From the NCBI GenBank assembly GCA_029259935.1, contig JAJDEH010000019.1, positions 21,564 to 85,563 of the forward strand: a stretch of DNA of 64,000 bases, in the 5' to 3' direction. The position numbers and the translations under genes were made by a program. This DNA comes from Planctomycetota bacterium (GTDB lineage Bacteria; Planctomycetota; Planctomycetia; Pirellulales; Pirellulaceae). Positions 8,974-19,027 of the stretch are shown here, one piece after another. Position 1 is the stretch's first letter. The number at the start of each line of letters is the position of its first letter. The notes under the pieces were generated by a model that was given only the letters and a program-made list of their open reading frames with translations, had not been told where the DNA came from and did not search any database.

Positions 8974-9461
8974 GTTTTGCACGATCGAATTAGTAGAAGA
9001 AGTGGGAAGTGTTTTGAGCTAGCGAGCCGGCGATCGGTCCGCGGTGAAACACCGCGCCGCCGATTAGTTCCGGCACTTCTCCACGAAGCCCGGCATCTCT
9101 TCGCTCCCTTACTTAATCGGAACCCCTGGGTTGCCACTTCACTTGGAATGAAGCTGGAACCTGCAAGCCACCGGGCAAGCTTAGATGCTAGCGGAAACGC
9201 GGCAAACGAGAGAAGTTAGCGAAACGCGCTCGCGCTAGCACCGCCTGAGAAAGTTTGCCGATCAGGAAGATTAGTCCAAGATTGACGACTGGGCAGCCGA
9301 TATGAAGTTTACCGATTGCACTAGCGCGGGGAAGTTCCGTGCTGGCTGGTGCAAGCGGTCTTGGGGGGAAATTATCCACTTCGTCAAGCGCGCATGCGGT
9401 GACCTTACCGTCGCTTCCGCTACGCGCTGTGTCGGAAGCCTCCCCCTAGGATCGGAAACTG
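8974..9461. other. Intergenic region between divergent adaptor and TolC-like genes
   Basis: 488 bases with no convincing ORF. It contains a loose inverted repeat (GCTAGCG near 9188 and CGCTAGC near 9232) and would hold the divergent promoters. Nothing firmer can be said. Confidence 0.5.
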
Positions 9462-11954
9462 ATGAATCGCCATTTCGGCAGACAACTGTGTCTCATCACG
9501 ATGTTGGCCGCCCTGTGCGTCGGATGCCAGCCGACGCAGCCCCGCTATATGTATGAAGGGGCGGACCTTTCTCAATATCTGGTCAACTTTGCCACGGAAC
9601 TGGAATATCCCGACGCGGATATGCACCGGCTGGCGGAAGTTGATCACGCCCTTCCGCCCAATACGTTGAGTCAACCGTTTGACGACCAGACCTATTGGGA
9701 CCTGTGCTTGGAGGAAGCGGTCCATATTACGCTGCAAAACAGTAAGGTCGTTCGCAACCTGCAATCCTTGGATGATGCATCTTTGCGGAGCGTCGGACAG
9801 GGCGGACGATCGGGCCTGCTGCCAGTTCCCGAATCGATTTCGACCGTCTACGACTCGGCGATCGTGGAAGCGAATCCCAATACGGGTGTCGAAGGGGCGC
9901 TCGCGGCGTTCGACGCCCAGATCACGTCCAGCATCTTTTGGGAAAAATTTGACCGGCCGCAAAACTTTCAAGATAACAACCTGCTAATCCCGTTTCTTAA
10001 CCAAGACAACGTCAATTACGAATTTCAAATCAGTAAGCGGGCCGCGACGGGAACGCAACTGTTTTTCCGCAACTTTACGGATTACACCTACAATCCTCGA
10101 GTTCCACCCCGGGTGCTGAACAGCGACTATGTGACCGGATTGGAAGTCGGCGCGGTACAGCCGTTGTTGCGAGGACGCGGCGCGCAGGTCAATCGCATCC
10201 CGGTCATGATCGCCCGCATCAACAACGACATTACCTTGGCCGAATTCGAAGCCAACGTCCGCAACTTGGTCATGGATGTCGAAGTGGCGTATTGGGATCT
10301 GCACTGCAAGTACAAGATTCTGGACGCCAGTTTGCGAGTTAGGGATAAGTCGCTTGAACTGTGGGAAGACATCAAAACACGGCTCGAAAAAGAGACGGTC
10401 CGTCCCGAGGAAGAGGCTCGCGCCCGCGGACAATACTATGCCTTCCGATCCCAAGTTCAGAATGGGTTGCGTGATGTGTACGACGCGGAAGCTCGACTGC
10501 GCTACCTGATGGGACTGGCCAGCAACGACGGCCGGCACATTCGGCCGACGGATATTCCGGTCACCTCGCCCATTCACTTCGACTGGCAAGACATCCATTG
10601 CGAAGCGCTGGTCCGCAGCCCGGAACTTCGCGAACAGAAATGGCAAATCAAGCAGCGCGAGATGGAACTGATCGCCGCCCGCAACAACCTGCTGCCCGAT
10701 TTGAACGCCACCGCGCAGTACCGTTGGATCGGGGTTGGAGACAATCTCGTCTCGTCGGATCGGAATGGTCTGAACTTCCCGTCAGTTGGATCGACCGCTT
10801 GGGAAGGCTTGACCGAAGGGGACTCGCAGGAGTTTCGGGTGGGGCTCGAATTCGCCATGCCTGTTGGCTTTCGCCGCGAGTTGGCGGGCGTTCGATTCGC
10901 GCAGTTGACCATCGCCCGCGAAAAGGCGCGACTGGAGGACATGGAACTCACGGTCTCGCATCTGCTGTCGCAGTCGGTGCGTGACTTGGACGCGTTGCAC
11001 CACGTCGCCGAGTCGCATTTGAATCAGTTCACGGGGGCATCCGAAGAAGTGGAGCGATTGGAATTGAGGCGGGAAGAGGGCCAGGGGGGCCAGGATACTT
11101 CGGTCGACTTTATCTTGCGAGCTTATCAGCGGGCCGTCGCCGCCGAGATCGCGTACTATCAGTCGGCCTGCGATTACAGCAAGGCGATCGCCTTCGTGCA
11201 CTTCCGCAAGGGTTCGCTGCTGGAATACGGCAACATCTGCTTGGCTGAAGGGCCTTGGCCCAAGAAGGCTTACTGGGATGCCATGGGGCACGCTCGTCGT
11301 CGCAACGCTAGTAGTTATCTGAACTATGGCTGGACGCGTCCACGAGTGATCAGCCAAGGCGACATTCCTCAGCATACGGGATCCGCCTCCGGCCACCCAA
11401 TCGGTCCTCATCCGGCGGGTGTACTTGAGCAGTTGGAAGAATTGCCGACCAGCCCACCGCTGGCTCCGCAGAGAGAGGGCATCGACGAGGGCCCCTTGCC
11501 CATGCCCGAACCGACGGCTCGCCGTAAAGTCTCGGTCGTTCCGTCGACAAACGCCACGCAGGCATCATACGACGCAGCGCCGCCGTCTCCGCCGTTCCTA
11601 GTGGCACAGCCTCGCACTGCTCAACCGCGACCACGCGCTGTTCAACCGCAGCCACGCCGTCAGCCGCGTCGTCAACCGCAGCCGCGCCGCGAGGCGAAGC
11701 GGACCGCGTCATCGCAACTGAAGTGGAACCCACCGGCCGCGGTCAACAATGACAATTCCGTTCGCCTGGCGGACTGGGAAGACATTATGGATCAGCGAGA
11801 CTCTACCCCCCGTCAAAAACCGCGTGCGGATGAAGCAAAGGGGCTGCGTACTCCCGCGCCGCGTCCCGCGGGACGGTTGGTCGAGTTCCTCGATGACGTC
11901 ATTCCAGCGCCGAATACCGCCCAAGCGCCCTCGGTTAAGAATCCACTCCGTTAG
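9462..11954 (+). CDS. TolC-like outer-membrane efflux lipoprotein with a long Pro/Arg/Gln-rich tail
   Basis: 830 residues. Lipoprotein signal MNRHFGRQLCLITMLAALCVGC with a lipobox-like LCVGC. Residues about 90-560 carry the outer-membrane efflux protein repeat pattern of long helices and beta hairpins (e.g. LEVGAVQPLLRGRGAQVNRI, YWDLHCKYKILDASLRV, LRSPELREQKWQIKQREMEL, LLPDLNATAQYRW). The last 250 residues are low complexity, with a Pro/Arg/Gln run near 720-745, well beyond a normal TolC of about 450-500 residues. The tail may bind cell wall or partner proteins; this is a guess. It is a tandem paralogue of 12342-14309 (shared GTQLFFRN and DRPQNF motifs). Confidence 0.87.
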   Translation: MNRHFGRQLCLITMLAALCVGCQPTQPRYMYEGADLSQYLVNFATELEYPDADMHRLAEVDHALPPNTLSQPFDDQTYWDLCLEEAVHITLQNSKVVRNLQSLDDASLRSVGQGGRSGLLPVPESISTVYDSAIVEANPNTGVEGALAAFDAQITSSIFWEKFDRPQNFQDNNLLIPFLNQDNVNYEFQISKRAATGTQLFFRNFTDYTYNPRVPPRVLNSDYVTGLEVGAVQPLLRGRGAQVNRIPVMIARINNDITLAEFEANVRNLVMDVEVAYWDLHCKYKILDASLRVRDKSLELWEDIKTRLEKETVRPEEEARARGQYYAFRSQVQNGLRDVYDAEARLRYLMGLASNDGRHIRPTDIPVTSPIHFDWQDIHCEALVRSPELREQKWQIKQREMELIAARNNLLPDLNATAQYRWIGVGDNLVSSDRNGLNFPSVGSTAWEGLTEGDSQEFRVGLEFAMPVGFRRELAGVRFAQLTIAREKARLEDMELTVSHLLSQSVRDLDALHHVAESHLNQFTGASEEVERLELRREEGQGGQDTSVDFILRAYQRAVAAEIAYYQSACDYSKAIAFVHFRKGSLLEYGNICLAEGPWPKKAYWDAMGHARRRNASSYLNYGWTRPRVISQGDIPQHTGSASGHPIGPHPAGVLEQLEELPTSPPLAPQREGIDEGPLPMPEPTARRKVSVVPSTNATQASYDAAPPSPPFLVAQPRTAQPRPRAVQPQPRRQPRRQPQPRREAKRTASSQLKWNPPAAVNNDNSVRLADWEDIMDQRDSTPRQKPRADEAKGLRTPAPRPAGRLVEFLDDVIPAPNTAQAPSVKNPLR

Positions 11955-12122
11955 GCTCCGGCGAAATCGGCGGGTTGCCCGGGCGATTTTGGAATCCGGG
12001 CGTCAAACTCTACGCAATTCGCACGCGCCGGTAAGATCGCGCTAACGTTTCTCGACAATCACATCTCTCGGCAAAGCTACGATCGCTAGCATCCCGATAA
12101 CGTTAGTGGCCGAATTGTGCTT

Positions 12123-12254
12123 CTAGTATTTTGTCAGGACTTAGTTTTCGTGTGGCTGGGGTCAAGCGAAGCGAGCCCCCAGGATTCGCGCTGGGGGCTC
12201 ACGTTGTTCGACCCCAGCCACCCAATCGAAAACTAAACTGCGATGGAATACTAG
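12123..12254. repeat. 132-base nested inverted repeat
   Basis: CTAGTATT (12123-12130) pairs with AATACTAG (12247-12254); inside, TTAGTTTTCG pairs with CGAAAACTAA, TGGCTGGGGTC (12153-12163) with GACCCCAGCCA (12210-12220), and GAGCCCCCAG (12173-12182) with CTGGGGGCTC (12191-12200). This makes a long cruciform-like element between the two TolC-like genes. It resembles a non-autonomous (MITE-like) element or an RNA hairpin separating the two genes. No ORF is inside. Confidence 0.8.
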
Positions 12255-12341
12255 TCCATGCCGCCAACATCTGCGTCGCGTTTGACCTTCCCGCCTCCGC
12301 CTTCAGTACCCCCCTTTCACATACCATAGATCCCTAGGCCC

Positions 12342-14309
12342 ATGAACAGGCAACTTTGGTATTTTACGTGCGCGGTGGTTGTGGTGTGGAGTACTACGGC
12401 CGGTTGCCGAGCGCCGGGCCGATTCTACCCCGTTTCCTCGGGGGCGGTTTACAACGATTACGGCTACTATGAACGAGTCGCTCGTGAAGTGCCCTACAGC
12501 GACGTAACCGCCACGACATCCGTGCAAGCTCAGCAAACAGCCGCGCCCATTACGCTGACCGATCCCGAGAAACTTCCTCACTGGGACATTACGCTGCCGG
12601 AAGTTCTGGCCATCGCGGTGAAGAACAGCGAAGTCATTCGTACTGCGGCCTCGGTGACATCACCCGCGCCGCAATCCTTGCGTGGCGATCAGCTTTCCTC
12701 GGTGTACGATCCCGAGATCGTCGTCAACGATCCTCAAGCCGGCATCCATGCCGCACTGGCCGAGTTTGATTTCAACGCCTCGACCGACCTGTTTTGGAAC
12801 AAAACCGACCGTCCGCAGAACTTCGGTTTTTTCCAACAATTTGTTCAGCAAACGACGGCCGACTTCAACCTGCAGGTGGATAAGAAGACGCTGTACGGCA
12901 CGCAACTGTTTTTCCGCAACGTCACCAACTACGACCATTCCAATAATCCATTTCAGTCGGTCGCCAGTACCTATTCAACGGCGATGGAAATCGAAGCCCG
13001 CCAACCGTTGCTGCGCGGCGCGGGCAAGCAGGTGAATCGCGCCCCCATCTTGCTGGCCCATATCAATTCGGAGATCACGGCGGTGGATCTCGAAGCGAAT
13101 GTACGCAACCTAATCCTCGATATCGAACAAGCCTATTGGGATCTCTTCTGCGCATACAAGACGGTCGAGACCGCCAAGATTGGTCTTAACCGCAGCCGCA
13201 CCACTTGGCAAATAGTTAGGCGTCAAGCCGTTGCCGGCAAGGAACGAGCGGAAAATGAACTGCTGACCCGCGAACAGTTTCTAGGCTTTCAATTGGCCTT
13301 GAAGAGCGCCATTCAAGATCTGCACAACAAAGAGAACCGACTGCGATTTTTCATGGGGATCACCGCGACCGATGGCCGTCTGCTTTCGCCCACCGATGTG
13401 CCCAATGAAGCGACCGTTCAGTTCGATTGGAATTCGATCAACCATGAGTCCTTGGTGCGAACGCCGGAACTGCGGCGTCAGCGTTCGTTGATTCAGCGGG
13501 GCGAAATGGAGTTATTGCTGGCCAAGAATAGCCTGCTGCCCGACTTGAACGTCGTGGGCCTGTACCGCTGGCTCGGTATTGGCGATGAACTGATTGCTTC
13601 CAGCGGCAGCGGCGTTCGTTTTCCCTCGCCGGGCTCGCGCGCCTTCGAGGAATTGGCCGTGGGCGACTTTCAGGAGACCCGCTTCGGCGTCGAACTGGTG
13701 ATGCCCCAGTATCGCCGCGAGTTGGCGGGTGTCCGCAACGCCCAACTGACGCTGACCCGGGAACGCGCGATTCTGTCCCAGTTGGAACTGAATGTGTCCC
13801 ATCTGCTCACGGACGCCCTGAGGACCTTGGACAGCAACTACCAGTTTGCCGTCATCTACAAAGCCCGCATGGAGGCCGCCGAATCGGAACTAGAAAAACG
13901 GCGACTGGGCCAAGACTTGCCTGGCGGCATGACGCTCTCCCGATTGCAAGCCTTGCTCGATGCCCTGCGGCGCAGCGCCGAATCGCAACGTGACTACTAT
14001 GTGTCGCTGTGCGAATACAACAAGGCGATTGCGTTGGTCCACTATCGCAAAGGCTCGTTGCTGGAATACGACGACGTCCACTTCGCGGATTTCTTTGCGC
14101 CGTTGCGAGGATGCGGCCAGGGCGGTTCATGCCACCCGAGTGAACTCGATTACTCGCTTTCACCCGTGCCGACGGCCGCACAGAACTACGAAACGCTGCC
14201 CGCCGACGCGGCCACGCCCAGCGGCAACGGCGAAGCGGGCATGCAAGACTTCGACCCGATCCAGCGACTTCCCCACATCGAACAAGCCGGATCGGGACCG
14301 AACCTTTAG
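12342..14309 (+). CDS. TolC-like outer-membrane efflux lipoprotein
   Basis: 655 residues. N-terminal signal ending in a lipobox-like T-A-G-C (MNRQLWYFTCAVVVVWSTTA). The efflux-protein core covers about residues 85-575 with landmarks MEIEARQPLLRGAGKQVNRA, LDIEQAYWDLFCAYKTVE, LVRTPELRRQRSLIQRGEME and LLPDLNVVGLYRWLGIGDEL. The C-terminal 80 residues are Pro/Gly rich but lack the Arg/Gln run of the paralogue upstream. Both would form outer-membrane exit ducts working with an adaptor such as that at 7942-8973. The last four bases overlap the convergent histidine kinase gene. Confidence 0.88.
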   Translation: MNRQLWYFTCAVVVVWSTTAGCRAPGRFYPVSSGAVYNDYGYYERVAREVPYSDVTATTSVQAQQTAAPITLTDPEKLPHWDITLPEVLAIAVKNSEVIRTAASVTSPAPQSLRGDQLSSVYDPEIVVNDPQAGIHAALAEFDFNASTDLFWNKTDRPQNFGFFQQFVQQTTADFNLQVDKKTLYGTQLFFRNVTNYDHSNNPFQSVASTYSTAMEIEARQPLLRGAGKQVNRAPILLAHINSEITAVDLEANVRNLILDIEQAYWDLFCAYKTVETAKIGLNRSRTTWQIVRRQAVAGKERAENELLTREQFLGFQLALKSAIQDLHNKENRLRFFMGITATDGRLLSPTDVPNEATVQFDWNSINHESLVRTPELRRQRSLIQRGEMELLLAKNSLLPDLNVVGLYRWLGIGDELIASSGSGVRFPSPGSRAFEELAVGDFQETRFGVELVMPQYRRELAGVRNAQLTLTRERAILSQLELNVSHLLTDALRTLDSNYQFAVIYKARMEAAESELEKRRLGQDLPGGMTLSRLQALLDALRRSAESQRDYYVSLCEYNKAIALVHYRKGSLLEYDDVHFADFFAPLRGCGQGGSCHPSELDYSLSPVPTAAQNYETLPADAATPSGNGEAGMQDFDPIQRLPHIEQAGSGPNL

Positions 14310-17300
14310 ATTTCCTTCAGCGTGGATTGAACACTTGACAGCATGTGGTCGACTTCTCGCTTCAGTTCTTCCAGGCTGTTCAGCGCTCCGCCCAAGCTGT
14401 TTTCCTTTCCCATCGTCTCCAGTATTCGGGCCGCGGAAACAACGCGCTGAGCCGCGAAGATGTCCGCCGAACCCTTGAGCGTGTGCGCTGCGCGTTGCAA
14501 TTCGACCGCCGCCTCGGTTTGAATCGCGTCTTCTATTTGGCTCAGCAGCTTCGGACATTCGGCGATCAAGATCGTGGCGAGCTGTTGGAAGTTCTCCTTA
14601 CCGCCAGGAATTCGCTTGACGGCTTCGTCCAAGTTGAAGACCTCCGACGGATCAGGTTCCGGCGGTGCCGCGACGTTCGGCGCGCCTTCGTGGTTGTCGC
14701 CTCGCACTTCTCGCGCCACGACATCGCCGATGCACTGGTGGATGGCGGAATACATCTCCGCTGGGTCAATTGGCTTGGCCACATAGGCGTCCATGCCGGC
14801 AGCCATGCAGATTTCACGATCTCCCTTCATGGCGGCGGCCGTCATGGCAATGATCGGCGTGTGTTTGCCGGACTCACGTTCCAATTCGCGAATTGCGGCG
14901 GTCGCCTCGAGGCCGTCCATTTCGGGCATTTGCACATCCATGAGTACGACATCATATTGATCTCGCGCGTAAGCCTCGACAGCCTCCCTGCCATTGGTCG
15001 CCAGCGTGACGGAATGATTTTGTTGCTCCAAGAAACCGGTTGCCACCCGTTGATTGATGACGCCGTCTTCGGCCAGCAGGACGTTCAGTTGGCGATCGAT
15101 GGCGACAATCTCTTGATCGGTCGAAGCCGCGACGGCCGCTGCCGAGTATCCTCCGTCGACGGCTCCCAAGATCGTTTCCAACAACTCCGACTGAACGATC
15201 GGCTTGGTCATGTACCGAGAAATCCCCAATTCGCGGCAGCGGACCGCATCGCCCGGCCGGGCGGCCGAAGAGATCATGATCATCGTGGGCGTGTCGAATT
15301 GGCTTTCCTTGAGAATTTTCTGAGCCAAGTCAAAACCGTCCATGTCCGGCATCATGCAGTCGAGCAAAACGAGCCGGTAAGTTTCCTCGTTAGCGACCGC
15401 TCGTTGCAATTCGGCAAGCGCCGCCGGGCCGCTTTCCACGACCTTGGGCTTCAACTGCCAGGACGCCAGCATTTCGTCCAGAATGCGGCGGTTGGTGGAA
15501 TTGTCATCGACCACCATTACGGGCATGCCCGCCAGCGCCGACAACTGCGTTCGATGGCTGGGCGGCTGTTCGCTCGAAACCCCAAACCGGGCCGTGAACC
15601 GGAACGTGGTTCCCTTGCCAACTTCGCTTTCGATCGAGACTTGGCCGCCCATCATGTTCACCAGTTGAGATGAAATCGCCAGACCCAGCCCCGTCCCGCC
15701 ATAGCGGCGCGTCGTCGACGTGTCGGCCTGGACAAACTCTTTGAACACGCGCTGCTGCAGCTCTTGAGGGATACCGATTCCGGTGTCGCGGATGGCGAAC
15801 CGCAGTTGAATCTCGTCGTCCTTCAACTCGACCGGCCGGACTTCAATTAACACCTCGCCTTCGTGCGTGAACTTGATCGCATTGCCTACGAGGTTGATGA
15901 TGACTTGGCGCAGGCGTCCTGGATCGCCGATCAGATTGTTGGGCAATTCCGAGTCCACGTGGCAGATCAATTCCAGGCCTTTTTCCGCAGCTCGAACGCC
16001 CAAGGTTTGGGCTGTCTTTTCCACGCAGTCACGCAGGCTGAATACCAAGGAATCCAGTTCCAGCTTGCCGGCTTCGATTTTGGAAAAGTCGAGCACATCG
16101 TCGATGATCCGCAGCAAGGAATCGGCCGACGTGCGGATCATCTTCAAATAGTCGGCCTGGTCTCGGGTCAAATCGGTGCTGCCCAGCAACTGCGACATGC
16201 CGATGATACCGTTCATGGGCGTGCGAATTTCATGGCTCATGTTCGCCACGAAATCGCTCTTCGCGCGATTCGCCGCTTCGGCATCCTCTTTGGCTTGGCG
16301 GAGCTCGTCGGCCGTTTGTTTCAATTCCGTCAGATCACGGCTGACGCCGAACGTGCCGACGATGTTGCGGTTCTTATCTCGCAGCGGCAGCTTCGAGGAC
16401 GACACCCAGGTGGTCTCGCCAGTCGTCCAAGTCTCCTTTTCCAGTTTGCCGATGATCCCTTCGCCAGTGCGGATCACTTCCAACTCGTCGGCCCGCGCTG
16501 GGCCGGCGTGTTCCTCGGAGAACAGATCCGCATCCGTCTTGCCCAGGATCTCCCTATATTCGGAGTGGCCAAACTTTTCGACTAGACTGCGGCTAACGCG
16601 AATGAAACGGCTCTCAAGATCCTTAAAGTAAATGCTGTCGGGAATGTTCTCCATCAAGGTATGGAGCAAATCTCGTTCATGCTGAAGTTCATGCTCGGCT
16701 TGACGGCGGCTTGTCACATCCCAAAAGATGACTTGCACGCCGGCGACGTTCCCCTCGGTGTCGCGAACCGGTGCCTTCTTGATTTCAAAGTAACTGACCT
16801 GAGTGCCCGTGCGGTTTTCTTCGATGGTCTCCAGTACTTTTCCAGACGCGACGACTCGCCGGTCGTCCTCTTGATATTTTCGCGCTAGGTCGTCGGGAAA
16901 GAATTCGAAATCCGTCTTGCCCAATACTTGATCGGCCGTCACGCCCAGGATTCCACAAACCGACTGATTGGCGTAGGTGAACCGCCCCTCCAGATCCTTG
17001 CACAGAACGTGGATCGGCGTGTTATCCAGCAGTGAATGATAGAACGATTCCGACTGCCTCAAGGCTGCCTCGGCGGAATCACGATCTGAAAGATCGCGCA
17101 AGAAGGCATTGAACAGGAAATGCGGCGCGTCGTCGCCTTCGTCGTTTGATCCTGGCGCGGTGTCGATACGCGCCGGCGCGAAAATGGTAACTTCGACCGG
17201 GATCTCGCTTCCATCGCGCCGCAAGGCCGCCAATTCCAAGCGGCGATTCAGTACCGGACCCACTCCCTCTTCCAAGAACCGTCTTAGCCCGGACATGTGC

Positions 17301-17626
17301 GCCTCGCGAAAGCGATCGGGAACGATCACGTCCGCCAGTTGCCGGCCCAGCACTTCCTCGCGAGACCAACCAAAGATCGATTCCGCGGCCGGATTCCAGT
17401 CGACGACCGCCCCCTGTTCGTTCATCGACACCAAGGCGTCGAACGAAGTTTCGATGATCGCCTCGGCCCGCTTTTGTTGTTGGCGGACGGCCCGCAGGAC
17501 TCGACGCACGTCGTCCAATATTTGGTCCGCGTCAGACCCCGGCGCGGAATGCTTCAACTGGTCGCGCAATTGCGAAAGATTGGCTTCCAATCCTTGCAGG
17601 TCCGTCGCTTGCGGCTGCGTAGTCAT
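14306..17626 (-). CDS. Hybrid sensor histidine kinase (PAS x3, HisKA, HATPase, two REC, HPt)
   Basis: 1106 residues, cytoplasmic, no membrane segments seen. A short coiled coil leads into three PAS domains (about 58-180, 190-310 and 318-438; the first reads FDALVSMNEQGAVVDWNPAAE), a dimerisation/phosphoacceptor region (FVANMSHEIRTPMNGIIGMS, His near 467), a HATPase domain (DTGIGIP, GGTGLGLAIS), two receiver domains with aspartates in LLDCMMPDMDG and VLMDVQMPEMDG, and an HPt domain (RAAHTLKGSADIF, His near 1066). All phosphorelay residues are present, so a four-step relay is expected. PAS ligands are not known. It lies downstream of the regulator at 17836-18741, which is a likely partner. Confidence 0.95.
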   Translation of the reverse strand: MTTQPQATDLQGLEANLSQLRDQLKHSAPGSDADQILDDVRRVLRAVRQQQKRAEAIIETSFDALVSMNEQGAVVDWNPAAESIFGWSREEVLGRQLADVIVPDRFREAHMSGLRRFLEEGVGPVLNRRLELAALRRDGSEIPVEVTIFAPARIDTAPGSNDEGDDAPHFLFNAFLRDLSDRDSAEAALRQSESFYHSLLDNTPIHVLCKDLEGRFTYANQSVCGILGVTADQVLGKTDFEFFPDDLARKYQEDDRRVVASGKVLETIEENRTGTQVSYFEIKKAPVRDTEGNVAGVQVIFWDVTSRRQAEHELQHERDLLHTLMENIPDSIYFKDLESRFIRVSRSLVEKFGHSEYREILGKTDADLFSEEHAGPARADELEVIRTGEGIIGKLEKETWTTGETTWVSSSKLPLRDKNRNIVGTFGVSRDLTELKQTADELRQAKEDAEAANRAKSDFVANMSHEIRTPMNGIIGMSQLLGSTDLTRDQADYLKMIRTSADSLLRIIDDVLDFSKIEAGKLELDSLVFSLRDCVEKTAQTLGVRAAEKGLELICHVDSELPNNLIGDPGRLRQVIINLVGNAIKFTHEGEVLIEVRPVELKDDEIQLRFAIRDTGIGIPQELQQRVFKEFVQADTSTTRRYGGTGLGLAISSQLVNMMGGQVSIESEVGKGTTFRFTARFGVSSEQPPSHRTQLSALAGMPVMVVDDNSTNRRILDEMLASWQLKPKVVESGPAALAELQRAVANEETYRLVLLDCMMPDMDGFDLAQKILKESQFDTPTMIMISSAARPGDAVRCRELGISRYMTKPIVQSELLETILGAVDGGYSAAAVAASTDQEIVAIDRQLNVLLAEDGVINQRVATGFLEQQNHSVTLATNGREAVEAYARDQYDVVLMDVQMPEMDGLEATAAIRELERESGKHTPIIAMTAAAMKGDREICMAAGMDAYVAKPIDPAEMYSAIHQCIGDVVAREVRGDNHEGAPNVAAPPEPDPSEVFNLDEAVKRIPGGKENFQQLATILIAECPKLLSQIEDAIQTEAAVELQRAAHTLKGSADIFAAQRVVSAARILETMGKENSLGGALNSLEELKREVDHMLSSVQSTLKEI

Positions 17627-17835
17627 GTGATCCTCGTACGGAATTTATCGGACTGCGTCAGCACTTGTGTTTCGAATCGCAGAGGCAACGATTGCCTTGT
17701 CGTCGCCCTAGCGCATTGGTCACTGGTGAACTCCAGGGTGCCATGGGACTCCGCCCGTGAAGTTTGAATCCATTTTTTCGCCTGCCCTGGCAGAGCCTGG
17801 GTCGCACAACCCCAAGCCCTCGCTCGGACAAAGCA

Positions 17836-18741
17836 CTAGGTTGCTCGCGAGTTACTATTTTGCGGTCGCTTGACCATCGTGATCTCATTCCCTCGCTCGC
17901 TGAACGAAACGTAATCCATGAAGGTCCGAATCAACATGACCCCGCGGCCACTCGGCTTGAGCAGGTTTTCTGGATCTGTTGGATCGGGCAGCCCGGATTG
18001 ATCGAATCCCGGGCCTTCATCGCGAACGACGTACACGGCCTCGGTCGGTGTAATTTTTTCGGAGACACGGACGCGGCGATCCCGGTAAGGAGTCTGCGCC
18101 GCGCGTCGCTTGCCCAGATCGCGGTAGGCATTCAGGTCGTCGGATTCCCTCAACTTGGAATCCAATTCCAGGTTCCCATGATCCACGGCGTTCGTTAGGG
18201 CCTCGATCAGCGCCGTACACACTTGCGTCAGTTCCGTTTCGTCACAGAAATTCAGTTGGTTGAGGCCGTCTTGCAGATAGCCGACGAGTGCTTGAGGGCC
18301 GTCCGCCTCATAACCTAACACAAACTCGGTTTCACTTTGCACGAGCAGCCTTCTGACAAGCGTTCGCTCGCGTTTCGCGGTGATGCTGGCCAAGACCGCG
18401 CTAAGAGCATCGCCCAGATCTTGTTTAAGATTCTTCTTTGGCACATAGCTGGCCGCCCCTTCCCGCAGTGCCGCCACCGCGACATCTTCGCTGCCGAAGG
18501 CCGTCATCAGCATCACGGGAATTTTTGGGAACTTGTGTCGCACTTCGCGGACCAACTCCAAGCCGTCCATTTCCGGCATTTGCAGGTCGGTCAGCACCAC
18601 ATCCGGTTGTAGTCTCACGATGGAATCCAGCGCTTCCTTGCCATGACTGGCATAGATCGCGCTGCAACCGAGTTCCTCCACGAACCCTCCCGCAACTCGT
18701 TGATCGAGGGGCGCGTCGTCAACGACAAGAATCGTAGTCAT
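17836..18741 (-). CDS. Response regulator with C-terminal RsbW-like ATPase domain
   Basis: 301 residues. Residues 1-120 form a receiver domain (ILVVDDAPLDQ, phosphoacceptor in VVLTDLQMPEMDG, MTAFGSEDVAV, YVPKKN). Residues about 165-290 match an anti-sigma-factor-type HATPase (ALIEALTNAVDHGN as N box, RDEGPGFDQSGLPDP, SGRGVMLIRTFMDYV). Such proteins are thought to phosphorylate an anti-anti-sigma factor or bind a sigma factor in response to phosphorelay. No sigma factor or STAS protein lies nearby. It is encoded just upstream of the hybrid kinase on the same strand with 209 bases between. Confidence 0.9.
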   Translation of the reverse strand: MTTILVVDDAPLDQRVAGGFVEELGCSAIYASHGKEALDSIVRLQPDVVLTDLQMPEMDGLELVREVRHKFPKIPVMLMTAFGSEDVAVAALREGAASYVPKKNLKQDLGDALSAVLASITAKRERTLVRRLLVQSETEFVLGYEADGPQALVGYLQDGLNQLNFCDETELTQVCTALIEALTNAVDHGNLELDSKLRESDDLNAYRDLGKRRAAQTPYRDRRVRVSEKITPTEAVYVVRDEGPGFDQSGLPDPTDPENLLKPSGRGVMLIRTFMDYVSFSERGNEITMVKRPQNSNSRAT

Positions 18742-19027
18742 CCTCGCACTTTCTAATTCGACCTTGCTAGCCCGACAGTTTCAAGCAGTTTGTCCGAGCG
18801 ACAGCTCGTATGGTTTGAGGCACCGCCTCACAAGATAAGGGATCGCGTGCGATCGGTTCACCAAGGAAATCCTAACGCTGGCCAATGCCGCCGTCAACAA
18901 ATCCCGGCAGCCCTACCAAATCACGGCGGCGAGCCGCGGATGAACTCTGTATCTTTGCGACCGATTGAAGTACATTAAAGTTTACACCCCTCCCACCCGC
19001 ACCTGAATTTTTGCAGGCCCGCCTATC

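Noticed and set aside
14345..15673. Long plus-strand ORF opposite the hybrid histidine kinase
   Set aside because: Rich in Arg/His/Asp as typical for antisense shadows of GC-rich coding sequence; no family resemblance.
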